Shown: one piece after another, positions 12,587-24,500 of the stretch
Position numbering within the stretch: the first letter of the stretch is position 1
Layout: the number at the start of each line of letters is the position of its first letter
Assembly (NCBI GenBank): GCA_936450465.1
Contig: OW388291.1
Coordinates: 79,931,436 to 79,995,435 of the forward strand
Reading direction: 5' to 3'
Source of the DNA: Gibbula magus
Taxonomy: Eukaryota; Mollusca; Gastropoda; Trochida; Trochidae
DNA: 64,000 nt
Program-made: the position numbers and the translations under genes
The notes under the pieces: model-generated
Seen by the model: only the letters and a program-made list of their open reading frames with translations
Database searches by the model: none
Told to the model about the DNA's origin: nothing

Positions 12587-12885
12587 GTTGCGGGATAGCG
12601 CAGTGCATGGTTAGCGCGTTCGGTTTCGGATCAAGAGGTCCGGGGTTCGAATCCCGCCAGGGGCACGGCAACTTTGTCTGCAGTAGAGAACTGTTCTACA
12701 CGCAGTAAGGTTTGGGTGCAATGCTACAGCGTAGTACCATGGTTCGCTAGTTCCAGCCGATGCTCGCAGGTTTCACCGCAATGCATAGCCAAATGGTGTT
12801 GCGGGCTTTCTCCCTGCCGTAATACTAGCAGCCGCGATATAAGTGAAATACTCTTGAAAGCGGCGTTAAACCTCACCTCACTTCA
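12587..12885 (+). mobile_element. Complete tRNA-derived SINE of molluscan type
   Basis: The head (12587-12665) is tRNA-like, with an A-box region (TAGCGCAGTGCATGGTTAGC) and a perfect B box (GGTTCGAATCC). A unique body follows, then the 3' domain CCGCGATATAAGTGAAATAC to GCGGCGTTAAAC and a CTCAC-rich tail. It is flanked by identical 13-bp target duplications. The length, about 299 bp, is normal for a SINE, and the perfect duplication indicates a fairly recent insertion. The 3' domain is shared with the fragments at 5311-5381 and about 23965-24078. Confidence 0.92.
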
Positions 12886-12898
12886 CCTGCTTGGAGTA

Positions 12899-14515
12899 TG
12901 ACAATGTCTTCATGAACCTGCCAGAAGGGAGCTAGGCCACTCCATTCTATTCCAAGCTAGTTCACTGACAAAAGTCCCACGTAGCTCTTCCAGACGTTCG
13001 TCTTGTCTTGTCAGGATCCAGAGTTCCAAACATGCTTAACAGATCTAGAGTCCTGTTGAAGCTCTGGCTGTGTTTGATTTGCGGACTCGAGTCTCGAGTT
13101 TCCTAATCAAACGCATGTTCTCAACCAAATCGACAAATTTGCGAAAACAACTCGAGTCAGGTCACAATTAACACATTATGGGTAGTGGAGAATGTTATTA
13201 CTTTGATACATGTACATGTTTATTTTTCGAGAAGTTGTTATTCAACGGAAAAGTAATGTGCTTATGTTGATAGATGAGGCGAATTTCCCATTACCCATTT
13301 GTCCATGCATCCCAGGGAGAGATCACAGTTCCGTCATCAGTTTTGGCGTGGATCAGAATGTTTAATATTAAAAGATGAAAATTTATTTGAAGAAGGATGT
13401 ACATATAATAGAATTCTTTATTGTTTTGTCATATATAAGTTGTGGTTAAAGAATAGCAGAAAACTGCAGTAGTAGTTTTTAGTTTGATGTTGGTTCATAT
13501 TCATTCTATTTTCATGATTATTTCATTGCAATAAACTGATTTTTCAGAAAATAAACAGTATGCATGTGTCCGGATGTACCCCACCCCTTGTCCGAAGTGG
13601 GGTACCAACGGACAATGTGGACATCTTTCAAAATCTGATACACTTTTTTTACTACGAGAGGTACCATTCTCATTCAAGGCATATACATAGATAAGATATT
13701 AAGCTTTATTGAGGCATGTATCATGGCTTTCATATCTTAGTATTTAAAAGTCCAGGAAGATTTGTCTGAAAATCGTCCGAACCATCCCCGCTCTCCCCTA
13801 TATAACTATTTATAACTAGACACCGAAGGACACTCTCAAGTATAGATTTGGAAATGAATACCATTGCTATTGAATAATTGTTCGAACAACTAATATTCAA
13901 TCTATATACATTACCAAAATACAAATGAAAAAAATAGACCAAAAGTGGTTACTACGCTATTCCTCCGGATATAGAGATGTATTAGATTTCTCCGGATTTT
14001 ATTAAGCTCTCAACATTGCAAACGCTGTGTGGAATTCATCAGCTCCGGACACCGACATAATGCGCTTGTTTTCATCCAACTTAAATGGTTCTGTGTAGAG
14101 CTGTTAGCCATGTGTTTTGTTAGTTTCATCACTAAGTTTGTTGTTTAGTCTTTATTAATTGAAGTACTAAAGTTATAAATTCTACGTGAGTACACTTACT
14201 ATTTTTATTCGAGCTAGATCAACTTAGTTTACTGCACTTTACCGGGCGCTTATAATTATAAATCTGTACTGCATTTCCATTCCAACCCTAGCTTCTTGTC
14301 AAGAGAGTCTTGAAAACCGTGGTTTAAACATATTTTATTCAATAGAAAAGGATTGGCAAACAAGCCTAAATGGCTTATATTAATGCCGCTCCAGAGTACA
14401 TAATACATAGGTTCACATTTAAACAGAATTGTGTACACAAAAACATACACATAAATATAGTATTAAATAATCTAAACATGTTTGTTTCGTGGTCAGCTGA
14501 TACAAGTAAGTCAAA
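12899..14515. other. No gene recognised
   Basis: Intergenic DNA. There is a short perfect hairpin at about 13575-13604 (GTACCCCAC / GTGGGGTAC arms). Open frames at 13730-13942 and 14256-14558 look random. Confidence 0.45.
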
Positions 14516-14529
14516 CATGAAGCATAATA

Positions 14530-14823
14530 TTAAGAATCAAATCGTTTTGAAGAAATAATGAATTGATGAACTGACTCAAGAATATGTATATTCCTCTCGT
14601 GCGATATTGAGTTATTACCGTTTAGTACATCCCGTATGGAAAATCCTTTAACGTAGAAGTATGATTCGTATCGAATGTTACTATATTCAGGACACATGAA
14701 AAAGAAATGGAAGGCATCCTCACATACATGTGAGCATGAACAGCGGGAATTATTCAGGTACTCATGGTACATGGGATTGACAAACAGGGTTGCCCCTATA
14801 TAAATGTCTCTCCCCAAATACAT
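14530..14823 (-). mobile_element. LINE 3'-end fragment, second copy
   Basis: The frame contains SRCSCSHVCEDAFHFFFMCP, a C-x-C...H-x(4)-C zinc-knuckle-like motif, and parallels the longer fragment at 14883-15425 (SRCSCGHAYEDAHHYLFICS). This is the C-terminal end of a non-LTR reverse transcriptase polyprotein. The two fragments are head to tail, so two copies inserted or duplicated here. Confidence 0.65.
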
Positions 14824-14882
14824 AGTAGTACATCATGAAGATACATAAATACATCGTAAAACAAGCATTATATAAAATGTGT

Positions 14883-15425
14883 TCAAGTGAAACGTCTACT
14901 GAGAGACATGAATTTATAGACAGATTCGATTATTTTTGTATTGATGTGATTAGACAGGGTCTTATTACCATATAAAACAGTATTCAGGTTGTAACCATTA
15001 ACATAAAAGAAGCTGTCATGACGAACTTTTGTATATTTTGAACAGATAAACAAGTAATGATGTGCATCCTCGTACGCATGACCACAGGAGCAACGCGAGT
15101 CGTTATCAATAAATCTATCGAATTTGTGTCCATTTAGGTTGCTACATCCCAGTCGGATTCGACAAAGTAATATTTGCTCGTTTCTAACACCGTAATTTTG
15201 AAAAATTTCATGAACTGAGCTGCTGTTATTACACAATCTGTTTTTGAACATTGCATACGATTCGGATTCCGTTAACGTTTCATCGAGGTTATTCCATTCG
15301 ACAACGGCAGATGGCAAGAAAGATCTTTTGTACAATTCCGTACGACAATTAGGAACTTGAATAGCGTCAGAGTTTCTTAATTCATAAAGCGATTGGCGAC
15401 ATATATGATGATATTTCGACTTCAT
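14883..15425 (-). mobile_element. LINE reverse transcriptase C-terminal fragment
   Basis: The 180-residue open frame has the layout of the C-terminal region of CR1/Jockey-like elements. It shows SFLPSAVVEWNNLDETL, then LLCRIRLGCSNLNGHKF, then a Cys/His motif (CSCGH...EDAHH...C) near residue 110. No reverse transcriptase core is present, so it is a 5'-truncated relic. It ends about 175 bp before the first exon of the helicase gene. Confidence 0.75.
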
Positions 15426-15598
15426 TTTCAGAATTCATTGAAGATGTGGTGATCTGCTTACATCAAGGATCAGGATACGACAATCATTGTCCCACTGTAT
15501 AGGCTAGCCAGTAGTAAACAGAGGAAGCAAATCAGTTTAGATCTACATTTGAACCCGCACTGCGCTGTAGCTGGTTGCTTGATACTGTCGCTGTTGAA

Positions 15599-18500
15599 AT
15601 GGAAAAGTCTTATCTGTTCAGATTGCTGTTCCAGCTAGTAAAATGCAACAGATATTATTCTGTACGTATTGAATTTTATCATTTCTAGATATTAATATTG
15701 TTGAAACTTAACTTATACTTTCATAAAAGATCATTTTATATATCGTTTATGAACATGCAAAAGATACTGTCAATGCGAATTATATGAATAGTTTTGAAAA
15801 GTTATATTTTGTTTGTTTCATATTGATCTATAATATTCAGACTGTGTATTGTTATCAAATTACTTCATTCTTCTTTCCAATCCAATTATTTTTAAATCCA
15901 GATGAACAGATCGAATTATGAATTGCCAAGGATAACAGTTCCTCAGAAAATGATACGTCACATTGACAAAGCCAAAGAAAAGCAAGCATTGTTATCTCAC
16001 CGAAAGAAGCGATCACCTAAATATAAGTCGCCACTCGTCATCTCTTGTAAACGAGATGTCTACAATCACCACCAGGGCCAGACCTACAGTGGATTCAATC
16101 CTTCTAATTTAGCATCACACGGTTGGAAGAATAAAGCATCAGCTGGCGACCATTTTACAATATTGCCACATGCTGAGGTAACTTTATACAATTGTCAGTC
16201 ACTTCGAATTGGAAAAAATGTTTTGCTGAAATTGTCCAATAAATATTATTTAAAGTTAAACAACTTATACATGTATGTGAAGATATGATGAAAGAAACAT
16301 GCATATTTTTATCTTGAATGAATATGAGATCATTTGACACATTGTTCTTCATTTGTAATAGAAAGAATGTTCATCACCTTCTTGCTTATATGTAGATTAT
16401 TACAGGTCTGTGTGCCATGCAATTTTCACAAAATGAGTGAGAGATATGTTTATGTTCATGTTTTACCTTATATTAGTTAATATAAAATATTTATGAATTT
16501 TCATGTTGACAGAACCCTGCAGTAATGAGCAGCAAGAAAATGTTTACTGATTTTGACCTCCACGAGGGACTTCAGACCGGAATAAATAATCTTGGTTTTA
16601 CTCAACCAACACCTATACAGGTAGGTACATGTTGAGGGAAACCACTGTGACACTTTGTAGTCTTCTTTTATATGTGAGAAAAAATTCATTATAGTTGAAT
16701 GATGCTTTTATGTAAGGTCTATTGAAGGTGATCAAAGATAGATTTGTCTTAGCACACTACTTCATGCTAATATAGAAATAACACGGTGTGCTGCACACCG
16801 AGACAGATACTGTAAATATGAGTTGCGTTCCACAATTTGTAAGATATGTGTGATTATGCTCTGTTTCTAAAAATAACAATTGTTATGGAATTTATGTAAT
16901 TAATTATGATTATGCTGTGTTACTCATAAAGAAAAAAGATTATTGTGACAGTTAAAGTATAATAGAAACTCTTTGTTCTTTCCAGAGTTTGGCTATTCCT
17001 AAGATTCTGGATAAAAATAATATTGTGTGCGCTGCTGAAACAGGTCGGTGTGATGTGTCAGTTATATTGTTCATTGTAGGGTAGTTATTCTTTAATATCC
17101 TTTTTGAAAGGGGGAAATACACTCAGCAATGATAAATTAAAATATTAATAAAATTTTATATATATAGGGTAAATGCAGTGCACAGTAGATTTTGAGGACT
17201 TCGAAATTATTTTCAAGGTTACAGCAAAAAGGTCATGTTAAAAAAAAAAAAAAATTCAGTCAGGTTTGAAAATGTTTTTTGGTTTCAACAACCACATTGA
17301 AACATATAAAATAAATTAAATTGTTTCATGTTTCTGTTGACATCTAATTTCTTATCACAAACTATGCAGACCTCAACTTTCGGGAGGGAATCATGTCACC
17401 TTTATATGGTGACAATTGCGCTGTTGAATATCTGAAATATTAAGATGTTAATAGCTCTTCAACTGATGAATCAGTTGGTGCCAAATCATCCTGACCAATT
17501 TACAGGAAAACTATTTATGAAAGCAAATACCCCTGAATGGCTCGCTGGGTAGAGATAGGTTATCCCAGAATCAGTATGGACCCATTCATAAAAGGTTAAT
17601 GATTGATAGTACACTCTTGTCAAACTGACAGACTTGAGATAATTGAAAATGCAACAATTTAAAGCTTTTTGTCTCTCTGAATAACAAATGGTTTAGACAA
17701 CTGTCTTTGTGATATCTGACTATAATAAAGTAACCAATATTGTCTCAGGCAGTGGGAAGACCTTAGCCTACCTGTTACCAGCTCTACAACACATACATGA
17801 GCAGAAACTCAAGCAGAAACACACTCAGCCTGCCAACTCGCCTCGAACTCTCATCCTCACGCCGTCACGGGAGCTGGCTGATCAGATTGTTGTATGTACT
17901 GCAACTTTACACTCCAAATATTTGTTGACATGAGAAGTTTCTTACCGGTACTTCATTGATTAAGAGTGAATATTAGAAGTGTGTAGGTCAACAAGCATTT
18001 TGATTATTCATCAACTTAAGTCATAAATGTAAGCTGTTCACAATTTTGATTGTAATACTAAAATACAATTTGAAAGAAAAGATCTTCACATGCATTTCCA
18101 TGATATTGAATTTCCATCAAAGTGTCCAACTTCCCTATGTAACGAATTCATGATTCTTGCCGATCTCCATCACTGGCTGATTTAAGCCTTGCCATGTATT
18201 TCCTTAAGGTTTCCATGCCAGGAAATCAGAGCCCAATATGCTTTCAGGTGCAGCAATTCACTATCTTGGCACGGAATATCGAGGGAAATACTGCAAGGCT
18301 TAAATCAGCGAGTAATGGAGACTGGCAAGAGTCAACTTCTGCCCATCCTCGGTTACCCATGGTTTTATATATGCTCCATTACTCTCCACTATATCACCTA
18401 TGGGAAACCTTATCATAAAAATCTGTACTCAAATTACCCGCCCTTGGCCGGCGTGAGCTAATCAAACTGCTACGCAGATTGGACCTGCGAACCAATGACA

Positions 18501-21500
18501 ATTCATATCACTTCGTTGCAAAGCACGCAAGGTCATTTTGATAGCCCTCCGTCGCCGGTTGTCTCCCTTGACCACTTCCATATTATCCTATTGAGCATTT
18601 TCTTTGGTTACTGACCTCGTTACGCCGGCAAAGGCCGGTAATTTGAGTACAGATTTCTCTGATAGAGTTTCCCATGGGTGATATAGTGGAGAGAAACGGA
18701 GCATATATAAAACCATGGGTAACCGAGGATGACTTCTGCCTTGCATAGGAAAGTTGCAAAGTGTCAAGCTTTTAGCTTTTTTAAACGTTATGATTCAATT
18801 TTAATTTGTTCTATACTTTCAGGACGTTTGCAAAAGGATCACACACAATGCAGACTTCACAGCTCATGGTTTGTGTGGAGGCAGAGGAACCAAGGTACAG
18901 CAGTTTATTATTTCTTAATGGAACTACATCCAGTGATTTTCAAATTGAATGTGAATAATTTTCATTGGTTACAACTGGTTTGTAATTAATAATGGCTTGG
19001 TTTTATTATTGAATCATCGGAATATTTGATGAGCTTCAATAAAAAAAAGGTACCGGGTATGTGAATTTCAGAAGTATTTTTTGTTTTGATTATTTTAGCA
19101 AAGACTTGCATGGAGCAGGAATATAATGATGGACGTTCTGGTGTCGACTCCAGGTGTGCTGAGAAAGTTCATCAATTCTGGTAAGTTTTCTCAAACTCGT
19201 ATAAATACCATAATCAGCAATGTTAGTCCACTCTCTGGTATCTTTGACTCTTAATCAGTGTTAAAATGGGTAATTTTATTCATTAAAACAGTTAGCCCTC
19301 CGGTTTACATGCTCTAAAACTATATTTTGTGTGAATGTTCCAAGATACCTTGTTCTATCATTAGGTTTGACATCCATGTGATTAAATGTCCCTGCAAGGC
19401 TCACGCCAGTGTCTATCACTAGCTAACTTAAGCCTAGTTTCAATTCTTCGCCTCTTCTGAGCTAGAGATTTTTGATTGCACTACGACGTCAAGGTGCAGC
19501 ATGCTGATACTCTGGCACAGAAAAGGTGACAAGATGCAGCAAGACTTTAATCAGCCTGTGTTAGAAGTTGGCGTTAATTATGCCTCGCAGGGGATATTGG
19601 TTACTTTATGTCAAACCTAATGATATACAAGGCATCTATGAACCTCACTGAAAAACAAAATATAGTTTTAACCTCTAGAACTATCATTTAGACCAAATAA
19701 ACAAAGGGGTTAAAATATTTTCAGTGTCTGTAAGTCATGGATTTCACTTCTCATTATTTTGTTTTTGTAATGAATGTGTGATATTCTTTGTCAAATTGTC
19801 AAATCTAAAGAAACCAATAAATTACCCTCAGTAATATGTTTCAACTGGATTGTTATTATCATGTATACACACAAAAGCAAGAATATCACCACAAAAGTTT
19901 CAATAAAAAATGCCGGGGAAACATTGGCCTCCTTGTTGCAGACCAAATCAAGCCTCAGTTCCTGCAGCACATTATACTGGACGAGGCAGACTCCCTGCTA
20001 GACGACAGCTTCTCCTCCGAAGTGAACTACGTGCTCAATAGGCTGCAGGTAGACCATGGCTTATATTTGTATACAAGATATGTAAATTTGAACTAAACTT
20101 TATGACATGACAACTGAAGATCCAGTTATTTGTTGGTGCTGCTTGGCATAACAAGGCTTAAGTTGAAAGCTCTTGAAGATGTGTATTTTAACTGTGCCAG
20201 GTATCTGGAGGGGGAGACGGGGGAACTCTCTTCAGCCTGGTCAGTGCTACCATGCCGCGCGGTCTGGATCAGATGACGGAGTTCTCCATACCTGTAAGTC
20301 CTGAACAATGCCAAAGGTTTATAATGTTAAGGGGCACTTGCACCCTTCTCATGGGAACAGGAATGTAAGTACGGCTTGAGTACCGTATATTACCGGGTAT
20401 AAGTCGACCCCGCGTATAAGTCGACCCCCTTTCTCAACTACCCAAATACTGGTCAAAACCCTATATCTCATGTAAAAGTCGACCCCCCTTTTACCACGTG
20501 CTGACTGACACCGAGTGACAAGTCGACATGCCCAAGAGTCAACACAGCGGCTATTGGTAAGCAGTGATGTCGATCGATTTTATCAATTGTTTTGACCTAA
20601 CTATTATTAAATGATAATTTATTTTTCAGACGTTGTAAACAACCAATACAAAAAATACAACTTGTGACTCACGATGTCTGTTATTATTTTTTTCAATCAA
20701 ATTACATTTTCCTCTCATCAAGTCGAATATACTACGACCAACATGTTGACAAAGCTTTATTAGATAACCGGTGAATAGTTAAATTGTTACCTAGAAGAAA
20801 AATACATTGTTTTTACTTTTGAGATGAGAAGTGACAGGCTTTCATTAATGTTAATTACTATCAATTACTGTTAATTCAATATCAACATTAATATTTTTGA
20901 ATATATGCTATGTTAGAACATCACAGAAATTATACGATTACTCGTACCAGTAATTTTCACTTCTCACTACGTAAACATTTGATTATATTTTCATGAGGAT
21001 CTACCTCGCATGTCACCGGCTTCTATGTAGAATCTCATTGGTCAACGTGACCTTATCGGGTCACTTGACTTGCATCAAGGCTAGATATCGATCGATGTTT
21101 GTCAGGTAATAGTGAAGATTATAATAAAAACTTGATGAACTTTCGTGATTGAAATGTAATTTTTAGCTCATCAGGCCTGAAAGGCCCGATGGGCTTATGG
21201 CATGGCATGGCGTCCGGCGTCCGTCCGTCCATCCGTCCGTCCGTCCATCCGTCCGTCCATCCGTCCGTAAACTTTGCACATTTTCGACTTCTTCTCCAGA
21301 ACCAATGATTCCACAGAGCTAAAATTTTATGTGCAGACTCCTTGGCCAATGGGGATTCTAAATTGTAGATTTCGTGACCCTGTGACCCAAAATGGGGTCA
21401 CAGGGGTCACATCCTTAAAAACCTATTTTCATCTTCTTCTCCAGTTCCAAAAGGTCAAGAGAGCTGAAAAGTTGTGTACAGACTCCTTGGCCAATGGGGA

Positions 21501-24500
21501 TTCTAAATTGTAGATTTCGTGACCCCATGACCCCAAATGGGGTCACCGGGGTCACATCCTTAAAAACCTATTTTCATCTTCTTCTCCAGTTCCAAAAGGT
21601 CAAGAGAGCTGAAAAGTTGTGTACAGACTCCTTGGCCAATGGGGATTCTAAATTGTAGATTTCGTGACCCCATGACCCCAAATTGGGTCACCGGGTTCAC
21701 ATCCTTAAAAACCTATTTTCATCTTCTTCTGCAGTTCCAAAAGGTCTAAAGAGCTGAAAAGTTGTGTACAGACTCCTTGGCCAATGGGGATACTAAATTG
21801 TACATTTTGTGACCCCATGACCCCAAATGGGGTCACAGGGGTCACATCCTTAAAAACCTATTTTCATCTTCTTCTCCGGTTCCAAAAGGTCAATAGAGCT
21901 GAAAAGTTGTGTGCAGACTCCTTGGCCAATGGGGATACTAAATTGTACATTTCGTGACCCCATGACCCCAAATGGGGTCACAGGGGTCACATCCTTAAAA
22001 ACCTATTTTCATCTTCTTCTCCAGTTCCAAAAGGTCTAGAGAGCTGAAAAGTTGTGTACAGACTCCTTGGCCAATGGGGATACTAAATTGTACATTCTGT
22101 GACCCCATGACCCCAAATGGGGTCACAGGGGTCACATCCTTAAAAACCTATTTTTATCTTCTTCTCCAGTTCCAAAAGGTCTAGAGAGCTGAAAAGTTGT
22201 GTGCAGACTCCTTGGCCAATGGGGATTCTAAATTGTAGATTTCGTGACCCTGTGACCCCAATCTAGGTCACGGGTCATGACCCAAATATTTTCATCTTTA
22301 TCTTAAGTACGTAAAGCTGTAGAAAGGTGAAATTGTAATTGTAGGATTGGTGACCCTGTGACTCCAAAGTTGGGTCACAGGAGTCATGGTCTAAAAAACC
22401 TATTTTTTTCTTGATAACAATGTATTACTTGATATAACTTAGATAGTCAACCTTAGATAATAATCAATGAAGTCTTGATGAGCTACAGAGCCCATGGCTC
22501 TATTTTTTATTCATGTATCACGTTATATTTGTATTTTAAAAAGACAACAATAAAGCATATGGTTTTTATTCAATGATTTTAATATTGACTGGACATCGAT
22601 GTTTGTGAATTGTTTCCGGTGTAAACATCGTCTGTTCGACTTGCTGGGCTGGCAGATACTTACCTGGCCTCTAGATTTTTGGGTCTGAAACATAGACCCC
22701 GTGTATAAGTCGACCCCCCCTCCTTGACCCCCTAATTTTTTGTATCAAATTCTCGAATTATACCCGGTAATATACGGTACTTTAATTTGAGTCGAGTACA
22801 GGATGAAACAAGTCCAATTGAAAGAATTGAAGTACATGAAATATATTGTTTTATCACATATACACACTTTCATAAGAGTTGTTTCTTCTCATGTTAAATT
22901 CCTGAATTTCAAAATGTGTCTTTCTAATATTGATGTTTTCAATGTGGTCAGGTGGACAGCATTGAGCGAGTATCGACGGATCATCTGCACCGACTGATGC
23001 CGCACGTACCTCAAACCTTCATGAGACTGAAACCCTCACAGAAGGGAGGTGGGTAGTTGATAGGAGTATGCATAGATCTGTTGAATCGGGCAAACTGACC
23101 GAGCTTGAGACAGTGTTCCAATTCAAATATTATGAAAACTGTGTAAAAAACAATTATCTGTAGAAAGTCAATTTCAACAAACTATTTTGGGAAAATAAAG
23201 AATTTAATTTGAGTTTGATCTGTTGTAAGTTGTAAGAAAGTATTCTACCGTTGACAGAAACTGTGGTCCAGCTCGTTCACAAGAACGTGCAGCAGGGCGT
23301 CCCGACTCTGATCTTCTGCAACAAGAGCAGCACCTGCTTCTGGCTGAGTGAACTACTGCAGGAAAACAACGTACCCAACTCCCTCATCAACGGAGTCATC
23401 TTGGAGAAGGTGGGTTCTGTATTATCAATTGAACTGTTTGAGAGGCATTCTAGATTTTGGTGGAATAGAAAGACAAGGATATTTAATGTATGATCAACTT
23501 CTTAATTTCACAATGGCGACATTTTGGTAAAGATCCTAATACCGTTTTCAAGTTTCAAATTGTTATGTGCTGTTATTTAGATTCCCTGCTCAATAGGAAG
23601 TTTACTTTGATCTTCCCTTGGTCTTGAATATCAACATCAATATATATTTTTGTAATGTTCTGCCAATTGTAACATAATGCCTTTATGTTTACAGAGACGC
23701 TCAGTTCTGTACAACAAGTTTCAGAGTGGACATACTGATGTGATGGTGGCCACAGATATCGCGTCCCGAGGGCTGGATTTACTCCGAGTGAGCAATAGGA
23801 AATAAGTTCAAGTGCCATGCACATAATAGTTGAATTATAGAAAAGTGTGAAGTAACTTAGTGTCCAGTCTCTTTCAACCTTACTCAGCTTCTACTAGCTT
23901 TGCTAGACATCTGTTGATACAACCAAATATGCAATTTATGCTGCTGTATTTCAAGATCTCAAAGTTGCTCAAACTATTGCAGGTTTCACAACAATGAATA
24001 GCCACAGTGATGTCGCAGATTTTCTACATGCAATGTTACTAACAACTTTGATATATGTGAAATAAACCTCACCTCACCCACAGGTGAAGTTTAGCACAAA
24101 TATGTTGCCCAATAGAGATGAACGACCGGTTTTCCCTATGTGCGAACGAGGTGAGCAAAGGTTGGCAACGTCTTTCTCTCGACTCAAATCGAAATAATTT
24201 TGTAAAGTCAAAGTTCAATGTCCCAAAAATTCAAACTCAACACCCATTTGAACACAGGGTCGTGCTCTCTTAATCCCAACCCCATAATATGTTACATTTA
24301 CACACGTAAAATATATACAATTAATGATTTTGAGCGCTCAGAGCGGCATCTCTGGGAGTTCTTCGCCTCCATTCCCACTCACAAACTGAATAACCAGGGG
24401 AGTTAACTCCAAATACTGTTTGTACGACACAACCTTTTTCACTTTAAATAGTTTATAGAGCAAAATACAAATAGATATCTCTTCATCATAAAACAAATAC

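Noticed and set aside
12587..12665. Genuine tRNA gene
   Set aside because: It is the head of a complete SINE with body, tail and target duplications.
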